Notes: generated by a model from the letters alone, not told the origin. Counted from the stretch's first letter, positions 41,467 to 56,542 are shown. The stretch: 64,000 nt of DNA from Streptomyces tsukubensis (GCF_003932715.1 NZ_CP020700.1:4796501-4860500), one strand, 5' to 3'. A program made the numbers and translations.

Positions 41467-42693
41467 TCAGGCCTTGGCCTCCGCGAGCAGCTTCTGGATC
41501 CGGGACACGCCCTCCACCAGGTCGTCGTCGCCCAGGGCGTACGACAGCCGCAGATAACCGGGGGTGCCGAAGGCCTCACCCGGGACGACAGCGACCTCGA
41601 CCTCGTCCAGGATCAGCGCCGCCAGCTCCACGGAGCTCGCCGGGCGCTTGCCCCGGATCTCCTTGCCGAGCAGGTCCTTCACCGAGGGGTAGACGTAGAA
41701 CGCGCCCTCCGGCTCCGGGCAGACCACGCCGTCGATCTCGTTCAGCATCCGCACGATGGTGCGGCGGCGGCGGTCGAAGGCGGTCCGCATCTCGGCGACC
41801 GCGTCCAGATCACCGGAGACCGCGGCCAGCGCGGCGACCTGGGCCACGTTGGACACGTTCGACGTCGCGTGCGACTGGAGGTTCGTCGCGGCCTTGATCA
41901 CGTCCTTGGGGCCGACGATCCACCCCACGCGCCAGCCGGTCATGGCGTACGTCTTCGCCACCCCGTTCACCACCAGGCAGCGCTCGCGGATACCGGGCAC
42001 CACGGCGGGCAGCGAGGTGAACGAGGCGTCGCCGTACACCAGGTGCTCGTAGATCTCGTCCGTCAGCACCCACAGGCCGTGCTCCTCGGCCCAGCGGCCG
42101 ATCGCCTCGGTGTCCTCACGGCTGTAGACCGCGCCGGTGGGGTTGGACGGGGAGACGAAGACGATGACCTTCGTCCGCTCGGTACGGGCGGCTTCGAGCT
42201 GCTCGACGGAGACCCGGTAGCCGGTCGTCTCGTCGGCCACGACCTCGACCGGGACACCGCCCGCGAGCCGGATCGACTCCGGGTACGTGGTCCAGTACGG
42301 GGCCGGGACGATGACCTCGTCACCCGGGTCCAGGACGGCCGCGAACGCCTCGTAGATCGCCTGCTTCCCGCCGTTGGTCACCAGGATCTGGGCCGGGTCG
42401 ACCTCGTAGCCGGAGTCCCGCAGCGTCTTCGCGGCGATGGCCTTCTTCAGCTCCGGAAGACCGCCGGCCGGGGTGTAGCGGTGGTACTTCGGGGTCCGGC
42501 AGGCCTCGACGGCCGCCTCGACGATGTAGTCGGGCGTCGGGAAGTCGGGCTCGCCCGCGCCGAAGCCGATCACCGGGCGCCCGGCGGCCTTGAGGGCCTT
42601 CGCCTTGGCGTCGACGGCGAGGGTCGCGGACTCGGAGATCGCGCCGATGCGCGCGGAGACCCGGCGCTCGGTGGGAGAGGTTGCAGCGCTCAT
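41467..42693 (-). CDS. aspC: Pyridoxal phosphate-dependent aspartate aminotransferase
   Basis: This class I/II aminotransferase has 408 residues. It transfers amino groups between aspartate and 2-oxoglutarate and may feed amino acid synthesis. The PLP lysine is in [37 protein letters not shown] and DEIYEHLVY are further family blocks. ATG 42693 gives the usual N-terminus [22 protein letters not shown]. The frame is open beyond that start, but without conserved sequence. The gene is divergent from tRNA-Trp. Confidence 0.93.
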   Translation of the reverse strand: MSAATSPTERRVSARIGAISESATLAVDAKAKALKAAGRPVIGFGAGEPDFPTPDYIVEAAVEACRTPKYHRYTPAGGLPELKKAIAAKTLRDSGYEVDPAQILVTNGGKQAIYEAFAAVLDPGDEVIVPAPYWTTYPESIRLAGGVPVEVVADETTGYRVSVEQLEAARTERTKVIVFVSPSNPTGAVYSREDTEAIGRWAEEHGLWVLTDEIYEHLVYGDASFTSLPAVVPGIRERCLVVNGVAKTYAMTGWRVGWIVGPKDVIKAATNLQSHATSNVSNVAQVAALAAVSGDLDAVAEMRTAFDRRRRTIVRMLNEIDGVVCPEPEGAFYVYPSVKDLLGKEIRGKRPASSVELAALILDEVEVAVVPGEAFGTPGYLRLSYALGDDDLVEGVSRIQKLLAEAKA

Positions 42694-42864
42694 ACGTCCA
42701 TGGTCCCAGACGCAGAATCGGTGCTGCACATCCGTTTCGCACCCCGGACGGCGGGGTGCGGGGCGGGGTCGGGAACAGTCGGCCGGGTCCGGCCCGGGGC
42801 CTGCGAAGAAACGATCAACCGGAGCTTTGCAGGTGGGCGACAAGAACCGCTGGGGCGTTGTCTG

Positions 42865-42894
42865 TTCGACGTCGGCCCCGCGACCACGTACACT
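42865..42894 (+). promoter_or_regulatory. Candidate promoter for tRNA-Trp-secE-nusG
   Basis: TTCGAC (42865-42870) and TACACT (42889-42894) are 18 bases apart, about 70 bases before tRNA-Trp. Confidence 0.55.
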
Positions 42895-42966
42895 CACTCG
42901 TCGTTGGCCCCTCACGGACGGCTTCACCGGAACTTCCCGGGATGCTGTACGTTGGGGAAGTCACAA

Positions 42967-43039
42967 AGGGTCGTAGCTCAATTGGTAGAGCACTGGTCTC
43001 CAAAACCAGCGGTTGGGGGTTCAAGTCCCTCCGGCCCTG
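42967..43039 (+). tRNA. tRNA-Trp (anticodon CCA)
   Basis: This 73-base tRNA has acceptor AGGGTCG with CGGCCCT (one G-T pair), discriminator G, anticodon loop CTCCAAA and T-arm GGGGGTTCAAGTCCCTC. It precedes secE, as in most Actinobacteria. Confidence 0.95.
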
Positions 43040-43150
43040 CTACACACACACCTTCGCCAGGATGTGTGCGCATGTACGCAGATTCATTGAACCGCCGTGC
43101 GGCTCCACCGGGCGCGGCACGGCCACGACCCGGGAATCAGGTGAGAGAAA

Positions 43151-43432
43151 GTGACGGACGCCGTGGGCTCCATCGACACGCCTGATGCCGAAGACGCGAC
43201 TTCTCAGGAGAAGCCGCGCAAGGGCGGCAAGCGCGGCAAGAAGGGCCCTCTCGGCCGTCTCGCGCTCTTCTACCGGCAGATCGTCGCCGAGCTCCGCAAG
43301 GTCGTCTGGCCCACGCGCGGTCAGCTGACGACGTACACGACCGTGGTCATCATCTTCGTCGTCATCATGATCGGCCTCGTGACCGTGATTGACTATGGGT
43401 TCCAGGAAGCCGTTTCGTACGTCTTCGGCTGA
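43151..43432 (+). CDS. secE: Preprotein translocase subunit SecE
   Basis: This small single-helix subunit clamps SecY in the protein export channel. The 93-residue protein has a Lys-rich cytosolic part, the conserved amphipathic motif VAELRKVVWPTRGQLTTYT, and one membrane helix (about residues 63-82). GTG 43151 has GAGAGAAA before it. It shares a transcript with nusG. Confidence 0.94.
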   Translation: MTDAVGSIDTPDAEDATSQEKPRKGGKRGKKGPLGRLALFYRQIVAELRKVVWPTRGQLTTYTTVVIIFVVIMIGLVTVIDYGFQEAVSYVFG

Positions 43433-43525
43433 TCCCGCGAATAAGGGCGGCGTCACCGGGTGCGTACCGGGGCGGCGTCCTTTCCGCATGTTCCACCCAT
43501 CTGTATCCAGGAAGAAGCAGCCACC

Positions 43526-44482
43526 GTGTCTGACCCGAACCTGAACGAGGCCGTCGAGCCGGACGACGCGAGCTTCGAGTCCGTGGAGTCCGCCGAGGAC
43601 GAGCTCGACATCGTTGAGGCTGCGGACTCCGTGGACCCGGACGAGGCGGAAGCTGCGGACGAGGCCGCCGGCGAGCCGGCCGAGGACGCCGCGCTGCACG
43701 TCGAGGCCGCCGAGTCCGCCGAAGACACTGCTGACATCGACGACGCTGACGACGCTGACGACACCGAGGCCGCAGACGACGCTGCCGAGGCGGAAGCGGA
43801 CGAGGTCGAGGGCGACGAGGCCGAAGCGGTCGACGAGGCCGACGAGGTCGAGGCCGAGGAGCCGGTCGACCCGATCGCCGCCCTCCGCGAGGAGCTGCGC
43901 CTTCTGCCGGGCGAGTGGTACGTGATCCACACCTACGCCGGGTACGAGAAGCGGGTCAAGGCCAACCTGGAGCAGCGCGCCGTCTCGCTGAACGTCGAGG
44001 AGTTCATCTACCAGGCCGAAGTGCCCGAGGAAGAGATCGTCCAGATCAAGAACGGCGAGCGCAAGAACGTCCGCCAGAACAAGCTTCCCGGCTACGTCCT
44101 GGTCCGGATGGACCTCACCAACGAGTCCTGGGGCGTCGTCCGGAACACTCCGGGCGTCACCGGCTTCGTGGGCAACGCCTACGACCCGTACCCGCTGACC
44201 CTGGACGAGATCGTGAAGATGCTCGCTCCGGAGGCGGAGGAGAAGGCCGCCCGCGAGGCCGCCGAGGCCAAGGGCGAGCCGGTGCCGTCCCGCAAGGTCG
44301 AGGTCCAGGTGCTGGACTTCGAGGTCGGCGACTCCGTCACCGTCACGGACGGCCCGTTCGCGACCCTCCAGGCGACGATCAACGAGATCAACGCCGACTC
44401 GAAGAAGGTCAAGGGCCTGGTCGAGATCTTCGGCCGGGAGACCCCGGTCGAGCTGAGCTTCGACCAGATCCAGAAGAACTGA
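43526..44482 (+). CDS. nusG: Transcription termination/antitermination factor NusG, acidic N-terminal extension
   Basis: NusG binds RNA polymerase and links it to Rho or to ribosomes. The 318-residue product has an acidic Asp/Glu/Ala-rich N-terminal extension of about 125 residues before the NGN domain ([23 protein letters not shown], then [13 protein letters not shown]). The C-terminal KOW domain has [19 protein letters not shown]. Long acidic extensions are usual in Streptomyces NusG. GTG 43526 follows AGGAAG. A strong terminator lies behind. Confidence 0.95.
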   Translation: MSDPNLNEAVEPDDASFESVESAEDELDIVEAADSVDPDEAEAADEAAGEPAEDAALHVEAAESAEDTADIDDADDADDTEAADDAAEAEADEVEGDEAEAVDEADEVEAEEPVDPIAALREELRLLPGEWYVIHTYAGYEKRVKANLEQRAVSLNVEEFIYQAEVPEEEIVQIKNGERKNVRQNKLPGYVLVRMDLTNESWGVVRNTPGVTGFVGNAYDPYPLTLDEIVKMLAPEAEEKAAREAAEAKGEPVPSRKVEVQVLDFEVGDSVTVTDGPFATLQATINEINADSKKVKGLVEIFGRETPVELSFDQIQKN

Positions 44483-44497
44483 CACAGAGCTTCCGGC

Positions 44498-44542
44498 CAG
44501 GTCAGGACCGCCCTTCGCGGCGGTCCTGACCTGTCGGTTTTT
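44498..44542 (+). terminator. Intrinsic terminator between nusG and rplK
   Basis: A 15-bp stem (44498-44512 with 44519-44533) is followed by TCGGTTTTTA. Confidence 0.88.
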
Positions 44543-44638
44543 AACCGTCCGGCTATACCCGTTATCGTTGGGCGGTATGCCTCCATCCGGATGATCGGGT
44601 GGAGTGCTGAAAACTCTCACTAGGACCCGGAGAGAGCA

Positions 44639-45073
44639 ATGCCTCCCAAGAAGAAGAAGGTCACGGGGCTTATCAAGCTCCAGATCCAGGCCGGCGCGGC
44701 CAACCCGGCTCCGCCGGTCGGCCCGGCCCTGGGTCAGCACGGCGTCAACATCATGGAGTTCTGCAAGGCCTACAACGCCGCGACCGAGTCGCAGCGTGGC
44801 ATGGTCGTGCCGGTGGAGATCACGGTCTACGAGGACCGTTCCTTCACCTTCATCACCAAGACTCCGCCGGCCGCCAAGCTGATCCTCAAGGCCGCTGGTG
44901 TGGACAAGGGCTCCGGCGAGCCGCACAAGACCAAGGTCGCCAAGCTCACGCGCGACCAGGTCCGCGAGATCGCCACGACCAAGATGCCCGACCTGAACGC
45001 GAACGACCTGGACGCCGCGGAGAAGATCATCGCGGGTACGGCTCGTTCCATGGGCATCACGGTCGAGGGCTGA
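44639..45073 (+). CDS. rplK: 50S ribosomal protein L11
   Basis: L11 binds 23S rRNA in the GTPase-associated centre, takes part in the stringent response and is the target site of thiopeptides. The 144-residue protein has the N-terminal [20 protein letters not shown] with the proline helix ([15 protein letters not shown]) and C-terminal RNA-binding [13 protein letters not shown] 44639 follows GGAGAG. It forms an operon with rplA. Confidence 0.96.
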
Positions 45074-45213
45074 CGACCGGGCGGTACACCGCCCCGGGAC
45101 GTTACCCCGGGAAGGCTTCGGCAGAACGCCGTGGCCGCCCCCTGACCTTCGGTGGTAGGGCCAAGCGCTGGCCCGCACCACGACTCCACACCTGAAACAC
45201 AACAGGAGCAGAA

Positions 45214-45936
45214 GTGAAGCGCAGCAAGATTTTCCGCGCCGCGGACGCCAAGATCGACCGGGAGCGCCTGTACGCGCCCCTGGAGGCCGTCCGTCTCGCC
45301 AAGGACACCTCGTCCACCAAGTTCGACGGCACCGTCGAGGTTGCCCTGCGTCTGGGTGTCGACCCGCGCAAGGCCGACCAGATGGTCCGTGGCACCGTGA
45401 ACCTTCCGCACGGCACCGGCAAGACCGCCCGGGTCCTGGTCTTCGCGACCGGTGACCGTGCCGAGGCCGCGATTGCCGCGGGCGCCGACATCGTCGGCTC
45501 CGACGAGCTCATCGACGAGGTGGCGAAGGGCCGTCTGGACTTCGACGCCGTCGTCGCCACCCCGGACCTCATGGGCAAGGTCGGCCGCCTCGGCCGGGTG
45601 CTCGGTCCGCGTGGTCTGATGCCGAACCCGAAGACCGGCACCGTCACCCCCGATGTCGCGAAGGCCGTGACCGACATCAAGGGCGGCAAGATCGAGTTCC
45701 GCGTCGACAAGCACGCGAACCTCCACTTCATCATCGGCAAGGTGTCGTTCGACGAGACCAAGCTGGTGGAGAACTACGCCGCGGCGCTGGAGGAGATCCT
45801 CCGTCTGAAGCCGTCCGCCGCGAAGGGCCGCTACATCAAGAAGGCGACCCTGACCACGACGATGGGCCCCGGCATCCCGCTGGACTCCAACCGCACCCGC
45901 AACCTCCTCGTCGAGGAGGACCCGGCCGCCGTCTGA
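45214..45936 (+). CDS. rplA: 50S ribosomal protein L1
   Basis: L1 forms the mobile stalk at the E site and in many bacteria represses its own operon. The 240-residue product has the signature [16 protein letters not shown] and [19 protein letters not shown] 45214 has AGGAG upstream. A 140-base gap to rplK holds no gene. Confidence 0.96.
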   Translation: MKRSKIFRAADAKIDRERLYAPLEAVRLAKDTSSTKFDGTVEVALRLGVDPRKADQMVRGTVNLPHGTGKTARVLVFATGDRAEAAIAAGADIVGSDELIDEVAKGRLDFDAVVATPDLMGKVGRLGRVLGPRGLMPNPKTGTVTPDVAKAVTDIKGGKIEFRVDKHANLHFIIGKVSFDETKLVENYAAALEEILRLKPSAAKGRYIKKATLTTTMGPGIPLDSNRTRNLLVEEDPAAV

Positions 45937-45969
45937 TCCGACGGCAGTCGCGGGTTCGCGCAGGGTTGA

Positions 45970-46009
45970 CACCGGTCCCCGTGCCTCTTCGGAGGCACGG
46001 GGACCGGTG
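45970..46009 (+). terminator. UUCG-loop hairpin after rplA
   Basis: A perfect 18-bp stem (45970-45987 with 45992-46009) is capped by TTCG. It ends the rplK-rplA unit. Confidence 0.88.
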
Positions 46010-46109
46010 CGTTCCCGGGCTGTTGCCGTATCCGGATATAGGTGTCGGTGCCATGGGTTACGGTTCGAAGAGTTCACCGAGCAGACAACAAGAGGAACAA
46101 GGGCGGGTC

Positions 46110-47030
46110 ATGAACAAGTCCATACGGAGGCGTGCGGGCCTCTCCCTGACGGCCGTTGCCGTGGTCGCCGCGGTGTCGGCGTGCGGCGGCGAGGACGCGA
46201 AGAACGGCGCCGAGACCAAGCTGCAGTCCGGTGCCGAGGTGACCAAGGTCCTCAAGGCCGCGTACCAGAAGACCGAAGAGGCGAAGTCGGCCAAGGTCGA
46301 GATGGTGGCGACCATGCCGGATTCGGCGGCGTTCGGCGGCGGCGGCGAGATGAAGCTCTCCGGTGTCATGGGCTGGGACCCCATGATGATGGACATGACC
46401 ATGTCCGGCGGCGGTCTGAAGATGACCCCGGGCGCCCCCGAGCAGGTCCGCATGGTGTGGCTGGACAACGCCATGTACATGGACACCGGTGCCGCGGCCG
46501 CCAAGGAGATGGACGGCAAGCGCTGGCTGAAGATCGACCTGAAGTCGCTGGCCGAGCAGTCCGGCAGTGCGGCCCTCCAGAAGCAGCTGACCGGCAGCCT
46601 GGACAGCATGGATCAGAGCCCCGCCGAGCAGATCGCGATGCTGCTGGAGTCCAAGAGCATCAAGCACGTCGGCGCGGCGAAGGTGGACGGCGTCGACACC
46701 CAGCACTACAAGGGCACGATCTCCCTGGAGGAGATGCTGGAGAAGAACGACTCCCTCGTCCTCGGCGAGAAGGAGCGGGCCCAGCTGCTCAAGGGGCTGA
46801 AGGGCACGGGCATCTCCTCGTACTCCACCCAGCTCTGGGTGAACAAGGACGGCCTGCCGGTGAAGACGGACCTCTCCATGAAGACCCCGGAGGGCGTGGT
46901 CACCATGGTGACGAACTACTCCGACTACGGCGCCAAGGCCTCCGTGAAGGCCCCGCCGGCCGCCGAGACCTTCGACTTCGGCCGGATCATGGAGAAGCTG
47001 GGCGAAGGGATGAAGGGCCTGGGCGTCTGA
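46110..47030 (+). CDS. Secreted lipoprotein, LppX/LprG-like
   Basis: The 306-residue protein has a lipoprotein signal peptide with basic start KSIRRRAG, a hydrophobic core and lipobox VSAC (Cys near residue 25). The mature part resembles the LppX/LolA-like half-barrel found in mycobacterial lipid carriers, with YKGTISLEEML and LWVNKDGLPVKTDLSM. Such proteins sit on the outer membrane face. A lipid or envelope role is inferred. ATG 46110 was chosen by the signal peptide. It lies between ribosomal protein operons, as in other Streptomyces. Confidence 0.85.
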   Translation: MNKSIRRRAGLSLTAVAVVAAVSACGGEDAKNGAETKLQSGAEVTKVLKAAYQKTEEAKSAKVEMVATMPDSAAFGGGGEMKLSGVMGWDPMMMDMTMSGGGLKMTPGAPEQVRMVWLDNAMYMDTGAAAAKEMDGKRWLKIDLKSLAEQSGSAALQKQLTGSLDSMDQSPAEQIAMLLESKSIKHVGAAKVDGVDTQHYKGTISLEEMLEKNDSLVLGEKERAQLLKGLKGTGISSYSTQLWVNKDGLPVKTDLSMKTPEGVVTMVTNYSDYGAKASVKAPPAAETFDFGRIMEKLGEGMKGLGV

Positions 47031-47063
47031 CCGCTCGCCCTCCGGCCCCGCAGTGGCCTGTGT

Positions 47064-47094
47064 CGTCTCCCGTCCGGTGTCCGGACGGGAGACG
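47064..47094 (+). terminator. Hairpin terminator after lipoprotein gene
   Basis: A 14-bp perfect stem (47064-47077 with 47081-47094) has a TGT loop and leads into GATTTGC. Confidence 0.82.
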
Positions 47095-47096
47095 AT

Positions 47097-47126
47097 TTGC
47101 TTCCGGACAAACCCGTCGCGTACGCT
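47097..47126 (+). promoter_or_regulatory. Promoter of rplJ-rplL
   Basis: TTGCTT (47097-47102) and TACGCT (47121-47126) are 18 bases apart. Start of transcription near 47133 would give a leader of about 220 bases. Confidence 0.75.
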
Positions 47127-47132
47127 TCCCGA

Positions 47133-47345
47133 GAAGCCAAAGACCGCTGGTTGTTGCCGCGTGCTCGTAAGAGGATGCGGCGGCCGAAGGATCCGCTAGC
47201 TGCGGACGACCTGCGCAGGTGACTGTGGAGAAGCTCCCGGATCCGTCCGGTCGAGCTACGCCCCGTGCGCCTGCGCCGGGGCGTTTCGTTTTGCCCAGTT
47301 CCTCCTTCGGGTCCGCGCGGTCCTCATCACCCGGAAGGAGGCCGA
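47133..47345 (+). promoter_or_regulatory. L10-type leader of rplJ with terminator-like hairpin
   Basis: The long untranslated leader begins with AGAAGCCAAAGACCGCTGG (from 47131) and includes a hairpin ACGCCCCG/CGGGGCGT (47258-47265 with 47277-47284) followed by TTCGTTTT. This is the arrangement of ribosomal L10 leaders, where the L10-L12 complex binds its own mRNA and limits expression of the operon. Confidence 0.75.
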
Positions 47346-47350
47346 CGCTC

Positions 47351-47881
47351 ATGGCAAGGCCCGACAAGGCTGCCGCGGTAGCCGAGCTCGCGGATCAGTT
47401 CCGCGGTTCGAATGCCGCTGTGCTGACCGAGTACCGGGGTCTCACCGTGGCTCAGCTCAAGCAGCTGCGCCGTTCGCTCGGTGAGAACGCCCAGTACGCC
47501 GTGGTGAAGAACACGCTGACCAAGATTGCGGCCAACGAGGCCGGGATCTCCTCGCTCGACGACCTGTTCAACGGTCCGACGGCGGTTGCCTTCATCACCG
47601 GTGACCCGGTGGAGTCGGCGAAGGGTCTTCGTGACTTCGCCAAGGACAACCCGAATCTGATCATCAAGGGCGGTGTCCTTGATGGCAAGGCGCTGTCCGC
47701 CGATGAGATCAAGAAGCTCGCGGACCTTGAGTCCCGCGAGGTTCTGCTCGCCAAGCTGGCGGGCGCCATGAAGGGCAAGCAGACTCAGGCTGCCGTGCTC
47801 TTCCAGGCGCTCCCGTCGAAGCTCGTCCGCACCGTGGACGCGCTCCGTGCCAAGCGCGACGAGCAGGGCGGTGCCGAGTAA
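47351..47881 (+). CDS. rplJ: 50S ribosomal protein L10
   Basis: L10 anchors L7/L12 dimers on the ribosome. The 176-residue protein starts with [16 protein letters not shown] and has [17 protein letters not shown] and [15 protein letters not shown] 47351 follows the very strong site GGAAGGAGG. It should also act as the repressor that reads the leader upstream. Confidence 0.96.
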   Translation: MARPDKAAAVAELADQFRGSNAAVLTEYRGLTVAQLKQLRRSLGENAQYAVVKNTLTKIAANEAGISSLDDLFNGPTAVAFITGDPVESAKGLRDFAKDNPNLIIKGGVLDGKALSADEIKKLADLESREVLLAKLAGAMKGKQTQAAVLFQALPSKLVRTVDALRAKRDEQGGAE

Positions 47882-47990
47882 CTCGGCTCGCGCATTGACC
47901 ACCGCGCCGTGCGGGGGGTCGCAGCGGGCCGAACGTACGCCCGCCTCTATGTACATCCGGCACCAGCCGAATTAGTGGAAGGACGCCATC

Positions 47991-48377
47991 ATGGCGAAGC
48001 TCAGCCAGGAAGACCTGCTCGCGCAGTTCGACGAGATGACCCTCATTGAGCTCTCCGAGTTCGTGAAGGCCTTCGAGGAGCGCTTCGACGTCACCGCCGC
48101 CGCCGCCGCGCCGGTCGTCGTCGCGGGTGGCGCTGCCGGTGGCGACGCCGCCGCCGTCGAGGAGCAGGACGAGTTCGACGTCATCCTGACGGGTGCCGGC
48201 GAGAAGAAGATCCAGGTCATCAAGGTCGTGCGTGAGCTGACCTCCCTGGGTCTGAAGGAGGCCAAGGACCTCGTGGACGGCACCCCGAAGCCGGTCCTTG
48301 AGAAGGTCGCCAAGGACGTCGCCGAGAAGGCCGCCGAGTCCCTCAAGGCCGCGGGCGCGGCTGTCGAGGTCAAGTGA
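47991..48377 (+). CDS. rplL: 50S ribosomal protein L7/L12
   Basis: This stalk protein recruits translation GTPases. The 128-residue protein has the helical N-terminal dimer part, an Ala/Gly hinge ([17 protein letters not shown]) and the C-terminal domain with [10 protein letters not shown] and [21 protein letters not shown] 47991 follows GGAAGG. Confidence 0.96.
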   Translation: MAKLSQEDLLAQFDEMTLIELSEFVKAFEERFDVTAAAAAPVVVAGGAAGGDAAAVEEQDEFDVILTGAGEKKIQVIKVVRELTSLGLKEAKDLVDGTPKPVLEKVAKDVAEKAAESLKAAGAAVEVK

Positions 48378-48476
48378 CCCTCCAGCCGTAGCAGCCGCTC
48401 CGAACGGCGTTCCGACGCCGTGAGGACACTGTGAGGCTCGTCTCGTCTTCCGTCAGGACGTAACGGGACACCGCCG

Positions 48477-48509
48477 AAGGGCGATCACCCAACCGGGTGG
48501 TCGCCCTTT
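48477..48509 (+). terminator. Attenuator/terminator hairpin between rplL and rpoB
   Basis: A 14-bp stem (48477-48490 with 48495-48508, one G-T pair) ends in CCCTTTGTC. It should stop much of the rplJL transcription before rpoB. Confidence 0.78.
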
Positions 48510-48858
48510 GTCGTACCGTGACGGCCGGCCCGTGGCGGCTTGCACCGGGGGCGGCGGCGAGTATGGTGATCATCTCCGTGCACCGCGCCGGCCCGGGACC
48601 CGGGTGAGGGCGGCGTCGCACGGTGGCGGAGGGTGCGCCGTGTGTCCGGGCAGTGACGGTTCCGGCCGCAGGTCCGGGGCAGGGGGCCTTGACGAACCGC
48701 ACGCAGCGCGCAATTCTCAGGACGCGTCGTCACAACCGATCCGGATCCGAGGCATGGATCGGTGAACGAGTGGGAAGTATTGACGTGCGCCTCCCGGGCG
48801 CGAGGGCGTAGCGGAGATGAGAACAACGAGGGCAAGCGAGGGTCTCGAAAGCCCGCAC
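48510..48858. other. Gene-free part of the rplL-rpoB gap
   Basis: No gene or known RNA was recognised here. Several short frames exist without ribosome sites. Confidence 0.6.
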
Positions 48859-48887
48859 TGGACATCAGTGTGCCAAGTGGCTACACT
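48859..48887 (+). promoter_or_regulatory. rpoBC promoter
   Basis: TGGACA (48859-48864) and TACACT (48882-48887) are 17 bases apart. Transcription starting near 48894 gives a leader of about 155 bases before rpoB. Confidence 0.78.
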
Positions 48888-49050
48888 GACCCTTTGCGCT
48901 GCCTGTTAACTGCCTCCTGCCCGTCACCAGGGGCATCCCCTCGCATGAGCACAGTGGGCCGAGCCTCCCCTGACCTGGGGTTTCTCAGTCCTTGTCCGGC
49001 TTGGGACCGGTACGCGCGTAGTGAGTCCGAGCCCTCGGAAGGACCCCCTC

Positions 49051-52000
49051 TTGGCCGCCTCGCGCAACGCCTCGACCGCGAATACGAACAACGGCGCCAG
49101 CACCGCCCCGCTGCGCATCTCCTTTGCAAAGATCAAAGAGCCCCTTGAGGTTCCGAACCTCCTCGCGCTCCAGACCGAGAGCTTCGACTGGCTGCTCGGC
49201 AATGCCGCGTGGAAGGCTCGGGTCGAGGCGGCCCTGGACAGCGGACAGGACGTCCCCACGAAGTCCGGTCTGGAGGAGATCTTCGAGGAGATCTCCCCGA
49301 TCGAGGACTTCAGCGGGTCGATGTCGCTGACTTTCCGCGACCACCGCTTCGAGCCTCCGAAGAACTCGATCGACGAGTGCAAGGACCGCGACTTCACCTA
49401 CGCCGCGCCGCTCTTCGTCACGGCGGAGTTCACCAACAACGAGACCGGCGAGATCAAGTCGCAGACGGTCTTCATGGGTGACTTCCCGCTGATGACCAAC
49501 AAGGGCACCTTCGTGATCAACGGCACCGAGCGTGTCGTCGTATCGCAGCTGGTGCGCTCGCCCGGTGTCTACTTCGACTCCTCCATCGACAAGACGTCCG
49601 ACAAGGACATCTTCACCGCCAAGATCATCCCGTCCCGGGGTGCCTGGCTGGAGATGGAGATCGACAAGCGCGACATGGTCGGTGTCCGTATCGACCGCAA
49701 GCGCAAGCAGTCCGTCACCGTCCTGCTGAAGGCGCTCGGCTGGACCACCGAGCAGATCCTGCAGGAGTTCGGCGAGTACGAGTCCATGCGCGCCACCCTG
49801 GAGAAGGACCACACCCAGGGCCAGGACGACGCGCTGCTCGACATCTACCGCAAGCTGCGTCCGGGCGAGCCGCCCACGCGTGAGGCCGCCCAGACGCTGC
49901 TGGAGAACCTCTACTTCAACCCCAAGCGCTACGACCTGGCCAAGGTCGGCCGCTACAAGGTCAACAAGAAGCTGGGCGCGGACGAGCCGCTGAACGCCGG
50001 CGTCCTGACCACCGACGACGTCATCGCCACCATCAAGTACCTGGTGAAGCTGCACGCCGGCGAGGTCGAGACGATCGGCGAGAACGGCAGTGAGATCGTC
50101 GTCGAGACCGACGACATCGACCACTTCGGCAACCGCCGTCTCCGCAATGTCGGCGAGCTGATCCAGAACCAGGTCCGTACGGGTCTCGCCCGTATGGAGC
50201 GGGTCGTGCGCGAGCGCATGACCACCCAGGACGTCGAGGCGATCACGCCGCAGACCCTGATCAACATCCGGCCGGTCGTCGCTTCCATCAAGGAGTTCTT
50301 CGGCACCAGCCAGCTGTCGCAGTTCATGGACCAGAACAACCCGCTGTCGGGGCTCACCCACAAGCGCCGTCTGTCGGCGCTCGGCCCCGGTGGTCTCTCC
50401 CGTGAGCGGGCCGGCTTCGAGGTCCGTGACGTGCACCCCTCGCACTACGGCCGCATGTGCCCCATCGAGACGCCCGAAGGCCCGAACATCGGTCTGATCG
50501 GCTCGCTCGCCTCGTACGGCCGGGTCAACGCGTTCGGTTTCGTCGAGACCCCGTACCGCAAGGTCGTCGACGGCCAGGTCACCGACGAGGTCGACTACCT
50601 GACCGCCGACGAGGAGGACCGCTTCGTCATCGCCCAGGCGAACGCCACGCTCAACGACGAGCTGCGGTTCGCCGAGGCCCGGGTGCTGGTCCGCCGCCGT
50701 GGCGGCGAGGTCGACTACGTCCCGCCGGCCGAGGTCGACTACATGGACGTCTCGCCGCGCCAGATGGTGTCGGTCGCGACCGCCATGATCCCCTTCCTGG
50801 AGCACGACGACGCCAACCGTGCCCTCATGGGCGCGAACATGATGCGCCAGGCCGTTCCGCTGATCACGGCCGAAGCGCCGCTGGTCGGTACCGGCATGGA
50901 GTACCGCTGCGCCGTCGACGCCGGTGACGTCATCAAGGCCGAGAAGGACGGTGTGGTCCAGGAGGTCTCCGCGGACTACATCACCGTCGGCAACGACGAC
51001 GGCACCTACACCACCTACCGGGTGGCCAAGTTCTCCCGCTCCAACCAGGGCACCTCGGTCAACCAGAAGGTCATCGTCGCCGAGGGCGACCGGGTCGTGG
51101 AGAGCCAGGTCCTGGCCGACGGCCCGGCCACCGAGAACGGCGAGATGGCGCTCGGCAAGAACCTGCTCGTCGCGTTCATGCCGTGGGAGGGCCACAACTA
51201 CGAGGACGCGATCATCCTGTCGCAGCGCCTCGTCCAGGACGACGTCCTCTCCTCGATTCACATCGAGGAGCACGAGGTCGACGCCCGTGACACCAAGCTC
51301 GGCCCCGAGGAGATCACCCGGGACATCCCGAACGTCTCCGAGGAGGTCCTCGCGGACCTCGACGAGCGCGGCATCATCCGGATCGGTGCCGAGGTCATCG
51401 CCGGTGACATCCTCGTCGGCAAGGTCACCCCGAAGGGCGAGACCGAGCTGACCCCCGAGGAGCGGCTGCTCCGCGCGATCTTCGGTGAGAAGGCGCGCGA
51501 GGTCCGCGACACCTCGCTGAAGGTGCCGCACGGCGAGACCGGCAAGGTCATCGGCGTCCGCGTCTTCGACCGCGAGGAGGGCGACGAGCTGCCGCCCGGC
51601 GTCAACCAGCTGGTCCGGGTCTACGTCGCCCAGAAGCGCAAGATCACCGACGGTGACAAGCTGGCCGGCCGCCACGGCAACAAGGGTGTCATCTCCAAGA
51701 TCCTGCCGATCGAGGACATGCCGTTCCTGGAGGACGGCACCCCGGTCGACATCATCCTCAACCCGCTCGGCGTCCCGTCCCGGATGAACCCGGGACAGGT
51801 CCTCGAAATCCACCTGGGCTGGCTGGCCAGCCAGGGCTGGAAGGTCGAGGGCAACGAGGAGTGGATGGAGCGGCTGAAGGCGATCGGCGCGGACGACGTC
51901 CGCCCGGGCACCAATGTCGCGACCCCGGTCTTCGACGGCGCCCGCGAGGACGAGATCGCCGGTCTCTTCGAGTCGACGATCCCCAACCGCGACGGAGACC

Positions 52001-52533
52001 GCATGGTCCTGCCGTCCGGTAAGGCGCGGATGTTCGACGGCCGCTCCGGCGAGCCGTTCCCGGACCCGATCTCGGTCGGGTACATGTACATCCTCAAGCT
52101 CCACCACCTGGTCGACGACAAGCTGCACGCCCGGTCGACCGGTCCGTACTCGATGATCACCCAGCAGCCGCTGGGTGGTAAGGCCCAGTTCGGTGGCCAG
52201 CGATTCGGTGAGATGGAGGTGTGGGCGCTGGAGGCTTACGGCGCCGCTTACGCCCTCCAGGAGCTGCTGACCATCAAGTCCGACGACGTCACCGGCCGAG
52301 TCAAGGTCTACGAGGCGATCGTCAAGGGCGAGAACATTCCCGAGCCCGGCATCCCCGAGTCCTTCAAGGTGCTCATCAAGGAGATGCAGTCCCTGTGCCT
52401 CAACGTGGAGGTGCTGTCCTCGGACGGTATGTCCATCGAGATGCGCGACACCGACGAGGACGTCTTCCGTGCCGCGGAAGAGCTCGGCATCGACCTGTCC
52501 CGGCGCGAGCCGAGCAGCGTCGAAGAGGTCTGA
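49051..52533 (+). CDS. rpoB: DNA-directed RNA polymerase subunit beta
   Basis: This 1160-residue catalytic subunit matches the usual Streptomyces length. The rifampicin pocket region reads [15 protein letters not shown], then [12 protein letters not shown], with no resistance-type change seen. TTG 49051 was chosen because AAGGA lies about 8 bases upstream and the protein then begins [14 protein letters not shown] as in other Streptomyces; a GTG at 49021 has no ribosome site. It forms an operon with rpoC. Confidence 0.96.
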   Translation: MAASRNASTANTNNGASTAPLRISFAKIKEPLEVPNLLALQTESFDWLLGNAAWKARVEAALDSGQDVPTKSGLEEIFEEISPIEDFSGSMSLTFRDHRFEPPKNSIDECKDRDFTYAAPLFVTAEFTNNETGEIKSQTVFMGDFPLMTNKGTFVINGTERVVVSQLVRSPGVYFDSSIDKTSDKDIFTAKIIPSRGAWLEMEIDKRDMVGVRIDRKRKQSVTVLLKALGWTTEQILQEFGEYESMRATLEKDHTQGQDDALLDIYRKLRPGEPPTREAAQTLLENLYFNPKRYDLAKVGRYKVNKKLGADEPLNAGVLTTDDVIATIKYLVKLHAGEVETIGENGSEIVVETDDIDHFGNRRLRNVGELIQNQVRTGLARMERVVRERMTTQDVEAITPQTLINIRPVVASIKEFFGTSQLSQFMDQNNPLSGLTHKRRLSALGPGGLSRERAGFEVRDVHPSHYGRMCPIETPEGPNIGLIGSLASYGRVNAFGFVETPYRKVVDGQVTDEVDYLTADEEDRFVIAQANATLNDELRFAEARVLVRRRGGEVDYVPPAEVDYMDVSPRQMVSVATAMIPFLEHDDANRALMGANMMRQAVPLITAEAPLVGTGMEYRCAVDAGDVIKAEKDGVVQEVSADYITVGNDDGTYTTYRVAKFSRSNQGTSVNQKVIVAEGDRVVESQVLADGPATENGEMALGKNLLVAFMPWEGHNYEDAIILSQRLVQDDVLSSIHIEEHEVDARDTKLGPEEITRDIPNVSEEVLADLDERGIIRIGAEVIAGDILVGKVTPKGETELTPEERLLRAIFGEKAREVRDTSLKVPHGETGKVIGVRVFDREEGDELPPGVNQLVRVYVAQKRKITDGDKLAGRHGNKGVISKILPIEDMPFLEDGTPVDIILNPLGVPSRMNPGQVLEIHLGWLASQGWKVEGNEEWMERLKAIGADDVRPGTNVATPVFDGAREDEIAGLFESTIPNRDGDRMVLPSGKARMFDGRSGEPFPDPISVGYMYILKLHHLVDDKLHARSTGPYSMITQQPLGGKAQFGGQRFGEMEVWALEAYGAAYALQELLTIKSDDVTGRVKVYEAIVKGENIPEPGIPESFKVLIKEMQSLCLNVEVLSSDGMSIEMRDTDEDVFRAAEELGIDLSRREPSSVEEV

Positions 52534-52633
52534 CGGGTGTCCGGCCGGGATCGCCTCCGTGGTGATCCCGGCCGCTGCCCCGGACCCCGTACAGACCACC
52601 TTGAGACACAACCCTGAGAGGGATTGACGCATA

Positions 52634-56542
<3,909 letters not shown>

